Shown here: positions 31,865-44,700 of the stretch, one piece after another | How the letters are laid out: every line of letters begins with the position of its first letter | Numbering within the stretch: the stretch's first letter is position 1 | Source: Neoscytalidium dimidiatum | Lineage: Eukaryota; Ascomycota; Dothideomycetes; Botryosphaeriales; Botryosphaeriaceae | Direction: 5' to 3' | Assembly: GCA_037367355.1 (NCBI GenBank) | Contig: CM074704.1 | Span: 930,001 to 994,000 of the forward strand | DNA: 64,000 nucleotides | The notes under the pieces: generated by a model | Seen by the model: only the letters and a program-made list of their open reading frames with translations | Databases searched by the model: none | What the model was told of the DNA's origin: nothing | Translations under genes and position numbers: made by a program

Positions 31865-34800
31865 TCAAGCGGTATCTTCAACGAAAGCGCTGTCCCTCTG
31901 CCTCTCCCTCTCCCTCTCTGCTGGTGGTGGACCCGAAGGAGGTTGCTGCTGTGGCGGAACCGAGGAGTCCATCTCGTAGCCACGTCCTTCATGTTCGGGA
32001 TAGTAATTTCGGCCACCATGTTCAGCGTAGAGGGGTCTCCGCTCCGGATAGTAGACGTAATGCCTATCATCATGTACAGGCTCATACCTGCGCTGACGTT
32101 CATACGGCAGATATTCGACATAATGCCCATGGCTCTCTGGCGGCGGACCTGGAGCATATCTATGTTCATGATATGGGTCGCGGACACGAACGTATTCAAT
32201 GACCTCACCATACTCATTGACATAGGCTGGAGGAGGTGGCGGCGGGGGAGCAGCATCTGCATAACGGTAACCGGGTGGAGGTCCAGGTGAATACCTATCA
32301 CGATCATCGTACGGCCCATAGTCTCGCGGTGGAGGGTGAGGCGGATAGTGTGCATCGTAACGACCATCATACATAGGCGGCTCAGGAGTGCGACGTTCCG
32401 AGCGTTGTCTTTGTTCAGGGACATTGGTACCTTCTCTTGTTGGAGATTTGGACTGTTCAAGCTGGCGGCGTGCTGCCTCGTAGCGCCCATACCTACTGCT
32501 ACGCGAGCGAACAAGTCGATGTCCGTATTGATGATAGGGCTCCTCGGCATACATGCCGACGCGGCGATAGCGGGAAGGCGCATAGGTGTAGCGACGCGGT
32601 TCTGGTTCCCGGCGCCGCACAGGTCTGTATTCCTCTTCCCTGGAGTACCTCGGTACATGCGAGTATCGAGGCGCCGGAGGCTCAGGTTCCACAGTAGAGC
32701 GGCCTCCCCGAGGAGTAAATTGTTCGTAGCCATTGTCGCGGACAGAACCGGCCTGCGAACGCCCGTCGGCAATGTCGTCCGGGCGAGTCGGAACATCATT
32801 TGGCACTCGAGAAGGCTGCCTTGTCCTGTTTTCCGCGTTCTCCATTTCTTCTTCATCTCGAGCAGCTCTAGACACATACTCGCGCACCCGCTCACCGGTG
32901 GCCAGGTCATCTAGAAATCGGTCTGCTGCTGCCTCGACGTCTGGTGGCATCGGACTTCGCGGCTCTTGCTTGACACTCTTCTCCTCCGTATTCTCCTCGT
33001 TCCTTTGGCGAGATTCCGGGCGGATGGGATTAGCCGGTGAAGGGGCAGCACTGAGCTCAGGACGATCCAGATATCGTAGTCCAGCACGCGTGGGTACACG
33101 CTCTTGCGGCTCAAAATCTCGTTCGGCTGCGTAGCGCTCTTCTCGTCTAGGTCGGTCCCAGGTCTCGTCATACACGCGGCCATAATAAGAATAACGTCTC
33201 GAAGCAGCAGGACTGAGAGGGACATAGTTTTCGCGGCGGCGGCCAGGATAACCATGGTCATCGATATCTCTTGTAACCTGAAATCCACGTCAGCTGCCAG
33301 TACGCACGAAATCAGGATATACTTACGTAGTATCTAGGCTCGTCATAGAAAATTGGCCGCATTCTCCGCTCACCTCTAGGACTGTAGGAACGTTCGGCAT
33401 GCCGGCGCGGCATTCTAGGTTCCTCTGATTCGAGAGTGCGACGGCGTGAACCATACTCGCCGTCCCCAGAGGGAGGAGCTGTTGGAGGAGCCCTTGATGA
33501 TCGGCCTGCTGGCGAGCCTCCATAATCGGGACCCGAGAGAGGTGGCGGGCGAGGGCGGGGCGCAGGTGATTGTTCCTGGCGCTGCTCGTGGCGGCCATCA
33601 ACCTGATCATCCGCGAACCTGGGCCTCGACGGAGATGTTTCGCGAGGTTGGTTGGCTGGTTGCCCAGTTTCTGGAGGTTCATCCTCAGGAACGATCCCTA
33701 TGTGTGGAAGAGGAGATGGGAACAAAGTCGGAAACGCGTCAGCAATGATCCGCAGCTTGTGGTCGTCCATCCCAGGAGATTGAACCAGAGCGGATATCAC
33801 ATTGTCGTCAGGGAGTTCGATCATGTCCTTTTTCCAGTCAGGCTGAGGACCTGGGCTGACGTCATGTGCTACTGGCACTGCTCTTTCCATGTGCTCAGAC
33901 TTGAAATGAAGAACCAAAGACAGAAGACTAGAGAAATTCCTCTCCGATGAGTGGGAGGAAGAAGAAGAAGAATTGAAAGGGGCAGCGTGGTTATGAAATC
34001 CCAGCGCACAAGCTTTACAACGAAGACCAGTGACAGCATTCATAGGATGCATGGAATGATGAGAATCAAGAGCATCTGCAAAGAGATCCAAGCTAGGTTC
34101 GATACCGAACCGCAGATTGAAGTGGTACAATATGTGATGAATCACCACAGAGAGCCTTACGCTCGGAGGTAGATCTCTGACCCCAGAGGTAGAGGTCCAG
34201 AAATCCCTGGCGACATCTGTTAGTACCTGCATTTGTTCCCGATAAACGTTGGTTGCCGGTGGTCCCCTGGTTCCTGCTGTGGGAGGTGCCGGAGGAGACT
34301 CATGGGATGGGCCACCACGGTATGGTCCATACGGTCCGGGTCCAGTCGACGATTGTCCATACTGACCCTGAGCGTGGTCAACATATCCCGGCATGGGAGG
34401 AGGCCCGAAGCCTGCCCCAGGCGGAGTGAAACCGGATCCTGGTGGTTGCTGGAACTGTGCGTAGCCGTCATATGGATATGGGCCGTCGTGCCACTGCGCC
34501 TGTGAAGATCCTGCGTAGGGAGGGACAGATCCTGGGGGCGGACCGTAAGGCTGCGGGGGTCCATGCGGAGGACCATAGTAGTTAGAACTTGTAGGGGCAG
34601 GGGGAGGCGGGAAGGGTCCGTTGGTGGATCCGTATTGGCCATAAGGTCCCGGGCTGGACTGCGCAAAGGGATGAGGTGTGCGTGTGGCTGTTGGGGGCAT
34701 CGAAGTTGCACCCTGAGAATACCCACCATACGGATAAGTAGGGTAAGCGTGCTGAGGCACACTTTGGCCAGCCATCGAAGATGGCGGGTACCCATTGTAG

Positions 34801-36970
34801 AAACCGTACCTAGCCTTTGATGGCTCCGGGTGAAAGGGTGATTCCTCAGGCCAATCGGCTTCTTTCCAGCATACAACGACGTTGCCCACACTGAAAGCAG
34901 TAGTGTGCTTTGCGCCATAATGCTGGATGATGCCTTCGAAGCCATACCATTTCGGGTTGCCCTCACAACCCTCGCCATTGCAGAGAAAAAGCTCCTTCCG
35001 AAACTGTTCTGTTAGCGGCTTGATCTTGTTATCAAATACCCATTTCATGTTCTCCAGGAGCAGTCGCCTAGTGGGGGGACCGGTGGGAGGGTCCTCGCGG
35101 ATTTCCTGTCCTGCAGCTAAGGTAGCCTCGTCCTCTTGAGCAAGGTCGGCATAGAAGCGGCTACGAATTTCAATCAAAAGATCAGCAGCGAACTGGGGGC
35201 AGTTATCCTTGGTAAGGGAGCGGCCATCCATCCAGTCGCGTTGGGTGATCTCGTCGGCATAGGCGCCAAGCTTCTCGCGGACTGGCCTTTGCACTTCTTC
35301 CCACTCACGCTCAAGAACTTCTCGAACCTCCTTTAGGCTGGCGTCCTGCTGACGGCGATCTTCCAGTTTGACCTGCAGCGCAGCCATCTGAGCAGCGCGT
35401 TCATGCTCAACTTTCTCAGCCTCATCTCGTTGGGCTTCCAGGCGAGGCTTGAGCATTTCCCATGCCTTTTCGGTCAAAGGGGAAGAAATCTGACAAGCAG
35501 CTTGAAAGGCTTTCATATGGCGGAGCACATTGGGCGCAATTGGCGGGTTCAACTCCTGACAACGACGTTCAATCTCAATCTTGCGAGCTGCCTTCGCCTC
35601 ATTTGCATCTCGAATGCTTCGCTCGGGACGAGCAAGCTGGGATGCACCAGCAGGCATGCTTTGAGGTGCCAGTGATTGTTCTGCTGAAGTGATGGGGTAT
35701 TGTGATGTATAAGAGGAGACTTGAAAAGGAAAGAAGTTAGTATCCTCGCAGTTTGTGGACATCCGTCCGGCGATCTCGGACAAGTGTTGTAAGATTATTT
35801 TGCCATGCAAAGCATGCAGGACCACGTCCTGAGGCGGCAAAGAGAGGCAACTTACCGGCTCTTGGCACGCCGTTCATGGGAAGTTGTCTAGCAGCCACAT
35901 ATGTTGAGGTCGGATGTTGACTGCTGGAGGCAATTGCGGGCGGCGAGACAGTTTGTCTCCTCGACGGAGAGAGGTCTTGCAAGCCACCCTTTCGCTCCCA
36001 TCTTTCCCAGCGCTCCGCATCCGCCATGCGACGGCGGCCCATGTCCTCGAGTCCCTTGAGCCATTCTTCACCAGCAGCAGGCCCGAATGCTCGGACTTCC
36101 TCAAAGTCATGGTTGATGTCTTTGACGTGCTCTCTGTAGAACCACTTGGAGAGAGTGATGTTCGGCGGGATGGCAGTAGAGGCGAGTACGCTTGACGGAA
36201 CGGCATGCAGACTCTGAGTGACAAAGACGCAAGGCAGGGCTGCAAGGAGGGCTGTGGAGGAGACATTGAAGAGCAGGGATTGTTCCTGGGGGTCGATATT
36301 AGAGGTGGAACGGAGCACGGGAAGGAAGCAAACGACAAACCGATTGTGAGCGCTCTTCCAAGCATCTGCCACAGGTGCGTATGCCAAAGTGCCAAATGAT
36401 ACGGACTCCGTCCGCTCCAGGACCTCCTTCCCAGACACTTGCGGGATGCGGGTCGGAGCGGGGAGGCTTGGCGCAGAATTGGCAGCGACGGCCCTTGAGC
36501 AGACGCCACATGCTCAGCTCAGAATGGTCATTGAGCGGGCGCGGAATGGTAGGAAAATACGCCTTGCGCGCGGAGGACCATATGGACTCAGAGCTGACGA
36601 GACGCGAGGGGGAAGGGTGCTGTGAACCAAGGTCTGGTTCATCTACGCGGGTGAGGAGAGTATGGAAAGCGCGGTTGACCTGCAACAGTCGACCGAGAGA
36701 CACGGGAGGGAGGTAAAGAAAAACATTCTGCCATATGTGCGCAGGAAGCCCTGCGACGGGCGGAAGAACGAGGGCAGGAGGGTCGAGCAGGCCGACGCGG
36801 CGGCGCTTGTCAGGAGCATCGGCAGCTTCGTCCGCTTTCCGCTTGCCAGAGGGCTGAGGAGCGTGGAAGGACTCGGGCGAGCGGTCGGGCAGCTCGCCAG
36901 CACCCGGGGTGGAGGGCTGGCAGAGGTGCGAGGAGGGTGCGCCCGTGGCAAGGCTTGGATGCCGGTCCAT
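31865..36970 (-). CDS. Large F-box-like protein with Cys/His clusters and Tyr/Arg/Pro-rich tail
   Basis: Four exons, 36970-36341, 36285-35856, 35719-33327 and 33277-31865, join in frame to 1621 residues. All introns have GT...AG ends, and the second has an actaac branch-point-like box. Order of parts: basic NLS-like region (43-58); F-box-like helix set LPAHIWQNVFLYLPPVSLGR and on (75-108); two Cys pairs C163/C166 and C200/C203; a helical region with AAEEWLKGL-like features typical of this uncharacterised fungal family; coiled coil (about 440-510); a C2H2-like cluster C600, C605, H620, H625; a Pro/Tyr/Gly-rich low-complexity stretch (about 660-840); a second C2H2-like cluster C921, C924, H958, H963 with a Ser-rich insert; then a Tyr/Arg/Pro/Glu-rich tail (about 1050-1621). 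It is probably nuclear, possibly an SCF adaptor. Function unknown. Start is the first ATG; an upstream exon cannot be excluded. Confidence 0.8.
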
Positions 36971-37733
36971 CACTCGAGCTCCTCAGCTAGCGGCGATCAT
37001 GGGAGAGCTGCCGAGATGCGCGGCCGTGTGGAGCAAGAACACACGGCGGGAGCTCTGGGATCTAGGAGACTGGCATAGGAAGGCGGCGCTGGCGTCGAGG
37101 AGCGCGCGGCAGGGATGCGAGGGAGGTTGAGAGAGCGGAAAAGCAGCGAAGGCGGACGAGCGACGGGACGGGCGTCGGCAGGCGTGCGGCTTCATTTGTA
37201 CGGACTGAGGGTGTTCGGCTCGACCGCCTCACTTTGCAGCCAATCGGGACCCTCGCCCTGCTTCCCCGCGGCCCACTGGCGATGCGCGCGTTTGGTAACG
37301 AACGAGCCCGCCGCCCGCCTGCGAACTGCGAATACCGGCCTAGGCTGCTTTGGGCCCCCGGTCGTACCGGGCGCCGATTGATCCGCGCGCAGCTGGGTAT
37401 GCAGTGAGCGGCCTGGCCTGGCAGCCTCGCAGCCTGGCAGCCCCGGCGCGCCCGCCCGCGCGCCCGCCCGCGCCAAGCCGATGACGACTGGGACGGGGCT
37501 GCGCTCCAGCTGTCGACTGCCCAAGCAGCCCGAAGCAACGTCCCTACATCTGCATCCCCGCGCAACAAAACACCACGCTCGCTCGCTCGCTGCAAGCCTC
37601 CTTCCCAACGCGCTCCTCTGCGTCGCCTGCGCCCTCTCCCCCGCTCTCGCACCCGCTGCCTGCGCGCCTCTCTCGCGCCCCGTCCCGCTTCCCCCGGAGC
37701 CCCTCGTCTGGGCTACTGCCTGCCACCACCACC
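36971..37733. promoter_or_regulatory. Shared divergent promoter region
   Basis: 763 bp between the start codons of the large F-box-like gene (-) and ABP1 (+). It must contain both promoters and 5' UTRs. GC-rich with CCCGCCCGCGCG-type repeats at about 37441-37475 and a CT-rich leader before the ABP1 ATG. No TATA box was evident. Confidence 0.6.
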
Positions 37734-40407
37734 ATGGCCTCTCTCAACACCTCCACCAACGGCCCCACGATCAGGCGCAGCTACGAGGCCGTCGTCAATG
37801 CACCCTTGCCCTCCGGCGCCGCCGCTGGCTCGCCCACCTACGGACAATGGGCGCTCTTCTCCGTCTCCGCGCCCCTGGCCAACGCCTTCCAGGCCGACAC
37901 CGGCAAGGAGAGCGTCCTCAAGGTCCAGACCTCTGGAGGTCAGCACCGCTTATTCCGCAGTCTCCGACCGCTCCGAAGCTGACAAGATTGCTGCGCAGAG
38001 GGCGAATTGGCAGATCTGATCGACGAGTTCTCCGACGGCCGCATCCAGTTCGCCTTCGTCAAAGTCAAGGACCCGAACACCGGCCTGCCCAAGAACGTGT
38101 TGATAGCATGGGTCAGTATTGCGGCGCATCCTGCTCTGAACTCCGCTAACTATCTACCGCCCGCAGTGCGGCGAGGGTGTTCCTGAGCGTACCAAGGGCT
38201 ACTTCAACACCCATCTGGCCGCCGTGTCGAAGCTCCTCCATGTACGGTCCCCTCCTGGCGCTATAGTACCAAAAACTAATGACTTTTTCAGGGTTACCAT
38301 GTTCAGGTCACTGCCCGCTCGGAGAGCGCTCTGAGTCCAGAGGCGATTATCCAGAAGGTCTCGGATGCTTCAGGCGCTAAATACTCCGCCGGAGATGCCC
38401 CGCCTCCGGTAGCTAGTCGGCCGCCGCCGCCAGTCTCCTCGAAGCCAGTCTTCACCCCCACTCGAGTCGGAGGTGGCGGCACTGGCTTCAACCCTCTTGC
38501 TCGGTCGCGCGCTGCTCCCTCTACTCAGAATGTGGATGATGATGGATGGGGCGCTGACGCTCCCCCGGTGACGAGGTCGCAACTGGAGAAGGTTGAGTCG
38601 GCATACAAGCCCACCAAGGTCAATTTGGCCGACCTTACAAGGCAGAACGAAGATGCAACCCGCACCGCTCCTGCGAGGAATGAAACGTCGGGTGATGTAG
38701 TCAAGGGCGGATACCAGCCGATTGGAAAGGTCGACATTGCTGCCATTCGGAAACAGGCCGCTGAGTCGGGCCAGCTCAAGGATGATCGCCCCACTCCAGT
38801 CAAGGGATCATACGAACCAATCGGAAAGGTTGATATTGCCGCCATTCGAGCTAAGGCTCAGGGTCCTGGTGCTTCTCCCGCCAACATTTCTCCTGCTCCT
38901 ACTGGCGGATCGGCTGGTGACGAGGAGGCCCCTAAGTCGTTGGCAGAGCGATCTGCGGCATTCAAGCAACAGCCCGAGCGCCTTACCACTTTGCCCAAGC
39001 CGAAGGTTGCGAACAAGTTTGGAAGCACTGGCGCCTTTACTGGGACGAAGCCGCCAGCGCCTGCCTTTGCACCGAAGCCTGTGGCAGCTACAGCGCCTGT
39101 TGGAACGGCGTCTAAAACATTCGCAGACGAAGGTGGGAAGACTCCAGCGCAAATCTGGGCGGAAAAGAAGGCCCGTGAGCGTGGCCTCAGTGGCTCTGGT
39201 GATCTCCCACCTCCACCGGCGGCACAGCCCATTGCTAGTCAGCCAAGCGGTTCTGGAGGTTGGAAGAGCAGCTATACCGGCAAGACTTGGGCTCCCGTGC
39301 AGACCACGCACACGGGTGCAAGCAACCTCAGCGCTCAGCGCACTGGCGAAGTTGATCAGCCTCAGGATGAACCCCCCAGGTCGCCGGCCGGCGGTGTTGG
39401 CGCGCTCCGGGACCGCTTCAAGGAGGCTCCGCCGATGGGAGGTGCGACCTCGAGACCCGTGCCTCCGCCTCAAGACGAGCCGGCGCCGCCTCCAATGGAC
39501 CTGGCCACCAAGCCGAACGCTGGTCGCGGGGTTCCCGTTCCTGGGTTGCCTACGCGCCCCGCTGGGGCAGAAAGGCCTGAAGAGGAGCACGTGGCTGTCC
39601 CGCCTCCGCCTGCGCAACCCCGCAGCCCCACTCCGCCATCCCCTGACGTCCGCCCGAGCTCGCCGATCCGTATCGTGCAGCCTGTGGCGAGAACTGCCGA
39701 ACCCGAAATCCAGCCGCCGGAAGAGCGTTCCGCTCAGCCGCCTATGCCGACCGAATCCATTTCTGCCGCTGTCTCCGCTGCCAGGGACCATCTCCCTGAT
39801 GAACCGCAGGTTGAAGATCACGATCCTGCTCGTGGAGCTGGTGTCGCGGCTGCTGAGGCGTCCTTTGGTGCTGGTGCTGCTCACAACGGACAGAGCGGTG
39901 GCAAGCGTGCTGTGGCGCAGTATGACTATGAAAAGGCTGAGGACAACGAAATTGAACTCACCGAAGGTGAATTGATTATAAACATCGACATGGTCGATGA
40001 GGACTGGTGGATGGGCCAGAACTCTAAGGGCGAGACTGGGTTGTTCCCCAGCAACTATGTGGAGCTGGTCGAAGATGAGGAGCCGGCTGCCCATGCTGCC
40101 CCTGCTGCCCCTGCTGCTGCCCCTGCGCCTCCTGCGGCGCCTCCGGCTTCTAGCGGTAGCAAGGCGCCAACAGCAACGGCTCTGTACGACTATGACGCTG
40201 CTGAGGACAATGAGCTCAGCTTCCCTGATGGCGCTACCATCACAAACATCGTACGTACCCCCTTCTCTTCCCATAATAAACACCTCCATAATAGCTTCAT
40301 ATCGCTGATACTTCTTGCAGGAGTTCCCTGACGAGGACTGGTGGTTCGGCGAGTTTGGCGGCAAGTCAGGCCTCTTCCCCGCTAACTATGTGCAGCTCAA
40401 TGAGTAG
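37734..40407 (+). CDS. ABP1: Actin-binding protein Abp1 (ADF-homology domain plus two SH3 domains)
   Basis: Cortical actin-patch protein that binds filaments, activates Arp2/3 and links actin to endocytic factors. Exons 37734-37938, 37999-38111, 38167-38241, 38292-40250 and 40321-40407 join to 812 residues. The ADF-homology domain (about 1-140) includes RRSYEAVVNAP, FVKVKDPNTGLPKNVLIAW and CGEGVPERTKGYFNTHLA. Then come a Pro-rich stretch, two copies of a GGYQPIGKVDIAAIR-like motif (about 210-260) seen in fungal Abp1 proteins, and long Pro/Ala-rich disorder with many SH3-ligand-like PxxP sites. Two C-terminal SH3 domains follow: AQYDYEKAEDNEIELTEGE...DWWMG...GLFPSNYVELV and ALYDYDAAEDNELSFPDGA...DWWFG...GLFPANYVQL. 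Both keep the ALYDY, WW and NYV ligand-binding residues. The last intron interrupts the second SH3 domain. Yeast Abp1 has a single SH3; two are normal in filamentous ascomycetes as far as I recall. Confidence 0.93.
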
Positions 40408-41900
40408 AGATTTGGTGGGTTGCATGAGAATTGGGGTGCGGACCAAAAAAGGGCTCTTTCAACACCTGGTGTTATCCATGCTGTTCTGCAGAATACCTGA
40501 TGTGCATAGTACAAAAATCCAGAAGTAACTTTCTAAAAGGAACTTTTTTTTTTTTATGATTGATGACATGACGTCGTCCTTCGTGATCAATGCACTTAGA
40601 CATTTTGTTTTCCACTTGCTTTCGATTTCAGAGGAAAACGGGACTATGTTTCAGCTTTGTCAGCTCTACTCTGATACCATATACAAATTCTGCCAAACCC
40701 CTGAGAAGACCGACGGAGATGCCGCCGATGGTCGGTTAGACTAGGATGGTACAGATCACACACTCTTCTGCTGCGGAGACCTGAAAGTCAGGAACCTGCC
40801 GATACCTTCCCGCGTAACTGTGGGAATGGGGTGGATTGAGTTTTGGCCTACGTCGGCCCGCCCTCGCCAAAGTACCTCTCCCAAAGTCAATTTCCCACCG
40901 ATCGGCAGCGGATCTTGCGCAGATTCGGTAATTGGAGAACGGGCCCAGCCACTCGCAGACCGTCGTGAAATCAGGCCATTGTATGCCATGTGGACGCCCG
41001 CTCCCGGCTCGCCGTCCCCCCTTTATTTTCCCGGTTGCTGGTGTCTTCGAGGTTCTCGAAGGCTCCGGCGCGCGTCGTGTGACCGATAATGAGAGCTGGA
41101 GTATAGTGTCGGTGCGTGGTGGTTTGCCTGACGTGTCTATTGTACGGTGCTGTACTTCCTTGTGTCGTGTCCTTATCAACTTTTGTGCCGTTGAACGCCG
41201 TGGGTTAATGATGCGTGTTCTATCTATGCGTATAACGCTCATTAGAGTTTACCACCCTCTCTTCATCGCCGTTACTCCTCCTCTTGCCGATCCCACGTGC
41301 AGCAACAACGAAGGCACGTGGAACAGCGAAAACGTGTTGATCTCCGTCTGTTCGAGGCCACACACGGCAACGAGGAGCAGGGAGGCCTTGGCCAACCAGG
41401 TCTATTGCATGTACCAGCGGGTTTACGAGTGACGGCCTTTCCCGACAACCCGGAGTGGTGAGACGGGACGGGGAATTGGGAACCCCCACCCCATCCGTGG
41501 TCTAGACTAAATTGGGGTCAGGGAAGCCGTTGTTGCTGTCGTGGTCGGGGTCATCGTCGGTCGGGTTGCCGGGACCTGGTTCCGGGGGCGGACGAAGACG
41601 GTGAACCGCCGGTGCGGAACGCCTTGCGTGCGTCCTGTTTTACTTGAGCGGCTTTTCGGGACCGCTTTTTGCTGGGCCCTTGGCTTGACTTGGAGGCTGA
41701 TTGTTCCTTTTAGCTTCGCGCTTCTCAAACTTTGTTCTTCCTCAAGCTCTTTATAAATCAATCTCTCAACGGAAGGAAGACGTTCCTGCATGGTCGTACA
41801 TTAATCGAAGTAGGGAAAATGTAAACAGAGCAAACGTATTTACTTTGGATTCCCACCCTTCTATGTATTGTTCCAAGAAGATTGACAGGGATTGAATATC
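40408..41900. other. Intergenic after ABP1
   Basis: Contains the ABP1 3' UTR with a T run near 40544-40555, then unremarkable sequence. One short minus-strand frame at 41507-41791 is listed separately with low confidence. Confidence 0.5.
41507..41791 (-). CDS. Possible small basic protein (weak)
   Basis: An ATG-started frame of 94 codons with an amphipathic, charged N-terminus (MQERLPSVERLIYKELEEEQ), a Lys/Arg-rich middle and a Thr-rich end. The composition is more protein-like than its neighbours, but no family, splice partner or conserved motif is visible, and an open frame overlaps it on the other strand. It could equally be a chance frame. Confidence 0.15.
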   Translation of the reverse strand: MQERLPSVERLIYKELEEEQSLRSAKLKGTISLQVKPRAQQKAVPKSRSSKTGRTQGVPHRRFTVFVRPRNQVPATRPTMTPTTTATTASLTPI

Positions 41901-44700
41901 AAGAGAAAGGTGACCCACAAATGAAAATACAGAAGCGAGTGGTTTTCTGTACGACGAAACTCCTGGAGTTTATATATATAATGGTTACTGCGGGACAGAC
42001 TTACAAGCTTACGCGGAGGATGGCTCGATATGCGCAATCCCCGGCATGTATGCTTCCCTTAGCTCAAGAAACACCGGCTCACTGCTAGTGTCATGGCTTC
42101 GTTCTGTTGGTTGTGGATTGTGTTCCTTCTCCAGGGGTCTTCGCTCTTGCATGTGCCTGGTTACGGAATGATTCTGCTTCTCCCGCTGAGGCCGAAGTTA
42201 TTTCAATGACACAAAGTCTTTGATATGGTAGCAGGACCCTTTCACTAAATGATTTACCTACTTCATCGTTTATAAATAAGCTTTCCCATATATTTAACTC
42301 ACTTAGCTAAGGCATAGTAACAAGTAACATACGCTTTCAATATAATTTATGAATCTGGGGCCTTTTTATGACTGCTCTGTGGATTGGTGGTTGTTATAGG
42401 AGCCATATCGAAGATCTCACAGCATAGAAAGGCAAGACCATGGAGAGAGATACTTCTCGGTAGAGTAAGCATTGTGGGAGCCTCAGAGGGAACAGCGGCA
42501 AAAAATAAAAAATAAAAAAATAAATCAAACAGATGGCAGTATTTATACAAATGGCGTCATTTACTGCATCGCAGTCGACTGTCCCAAGAGCTGCTGCATT
42601 CACTGAAAGTGAAATTGACTTATTACCCCGTGCGGCGTCAAGACGGACATGATCGGCTTAATAGAGGAATTAGGGCTACAGGCTACATTATAAATTGCAC
42701 CGGCATTATGAGGTAGCGGCAGACGTGTGAAGGGGAAAGGATTAAAGCTTATTTTTCAAGCAGAAGTAGTGTAAGTGTGTTACTTTAGCCGCCACGCCGG
42801 GCTTACGCAGGTCTTCGTGAGGGCAGAAGAGGTCCTAGAGTGGAATCAATTAAGGATTTGTTCTGGCGTAGTCAGATAATATACCGTTTGTTGAAAGTAG
42901 AGTAAGTAGCTCTGGGTTATACGTAGGGGTTAAAAGAGCCATAAATAGTGTCGGCAACGCTTACATACTCTTCGTACTATAGCTTCTAAGACTAACGAAG
43001 CAACTGATACCTATTGAAAACCCGAGACTACCAAATTTCAGCTAGACAAAAAAAATACGTATTGTAATGCTGTAGTCTTCGTATCTCAAAATTGAAAATT
43101 GAAATATAGACTTATGATATGAGCACTTGTCAAACCATAGCAGAACAACAAGACCCCTGCACTACTCAGCGAAAAAAAAAAAACCTCCCCCTCTTACAGA
43201 CTCTAGAAGAAAAGCAACTTGCTGGAGGTCTCTGTATATATCTAAGAATCTCTCACTTGTCATATGTTAAATAGCCTCGTCCTTTACATGCGGAGTGCGC
43301 ATAAGGGTTGTTCCCTAAGTTTTGGTCATCCGCCGCTGAGATCTTACAGGGAAGATGGAACCCACTATATTTACCGGGAGCAGAATGACCAATCTATATT
43401 ATCCAGATCTTTAAGCCCAGTATAAGGAGGTCTCTCATAGTTTTAAATCTAGGTGAGATTACAGATCTTATATAGTCAGCATGTTCTCCAAGCCCTTCAG
43501 TTTTGCACATTATCAGATGACCTACTTCAAACCAATTTAAAGAACGACATGAGAAGCAACAACACACGGCAGGGGAGAAACCGAGCTCTAGTCTTTTGAT
43601 ATTAGTATAGGTGAGAAACTACTATTTGTCTTACCTTTCGGCTATATCAATACCACTTGTGTCAGCGGCAGGCACGTTAAACCAACAAGCAACACATACC
43701 CGATTCTCGCTGACAGAAAGAAAAATTTACACTAGATTGCGAGGGTTCAAGTGAGTTAAAAGTACAAGTCACTATTTGCGGAATTAAGGAGCGTATTGAG
43801 AAGGAGATAAATCCTTCCATCTCTTGCATCTTAGTCTGTACAAATGTATGGCTTCAAATGTGCACTAGCGAGGTGTGGGAAGAATCGTCCTACACGGCTG
43901 CCTGATGGCAGAGGGTCCAGCTCCTAGGTTTGCAAGATTAAAGCATAAAACAATAGACAAGAACCATCCGATGTGATTGAAAACCAGCAGTACTTGAAAC
44001 ACAGCTTGACCGAGCGAGGAGAGCGCAGAATATTGTACCGAAGATTGAGGAAAATCACCCACGTCAGACAGCTTCTATATGGTTGTGTATGGTTGCATTG
44101 GCCTTTTCGACAAGATACGCCCCCTATGCAGCGAAGGGGTTGAGCCGTTCACCAAACATCTGTCTTCTCCGGTCTATGCTATGGAGAAAGCGTTCGTAAC
44201 AAATCATTCAGTTTGGTCGATGACATGATGTGAGTTGGGGCGCGCGTGCTTGACGAGTGGGCGAGTTAAGGAGGCCGTTGATCTGTTTTGTATACATCAT
44301 TCGGTCCAGGCGCTGGCCAGTGGATCGTCCAGCGCAGCCGACGTTGCATTTCGTTCTCGCGCGCGCGAATTGGGCGACTTGCCCTGGAACAAGCTGTCGG
44401 ACTTGTGGAACTTCTTCCTTGACCTCTAGTAAGAGGCATTCGGAGAATCTCATGTTGTCTAGATCATAATGAAGTAATTGCTGGTCAAGTATCATCGCGA
44501 CTAGGATTGAATCATAGCTGTAGACAGCACTTACTCTATGCAGAAGCTGCAAGCTTAGGGAGGAGAAAAGATTGGAGCTCGTGTGAAAGCTGGGTCATGA
44601 AGACATATGCAAGGCAACCGCCCGCTGGGTCCAGAAAAACAAAGGCCGGAGGTGCCGGGTATTGAGTGAATGGTTAAGTATGCACAGTTTTGGCAAGCAA
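41900..44700. other. AT-rich, ORF-poor tract (possible decayed repeat)
   Basis: Markedly AT-richer than the rest of the window, with long stretches lacking any frame over 60 codons (42.6-43.9 kb has none). Many TA-rich words and A runs occur (for example about 42500-42525 and 43171-43182). The texture recalls a transposon remnant mutated by repeat-induced point mutation, but no terminal repeats, target duplication or coding remnant was identified. Confidence 0.4.

Noticed and set aside
31849..32910. 353-codon minus-strand frame overlapping the large F-box-like gene
   Set aside because: Same strand but different frame from the final exon, whose Tyr/Arg/Pro reading continues the gene across a good intron; this frame has no splice-supported entry.
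38808..40364. 518-codon open frame on the minus strand
   Set aside because: It lies wholly antisense to the ABP1 coding exon; length is explained by GC-rich third positions and Pro/Ala codons of ABP1.
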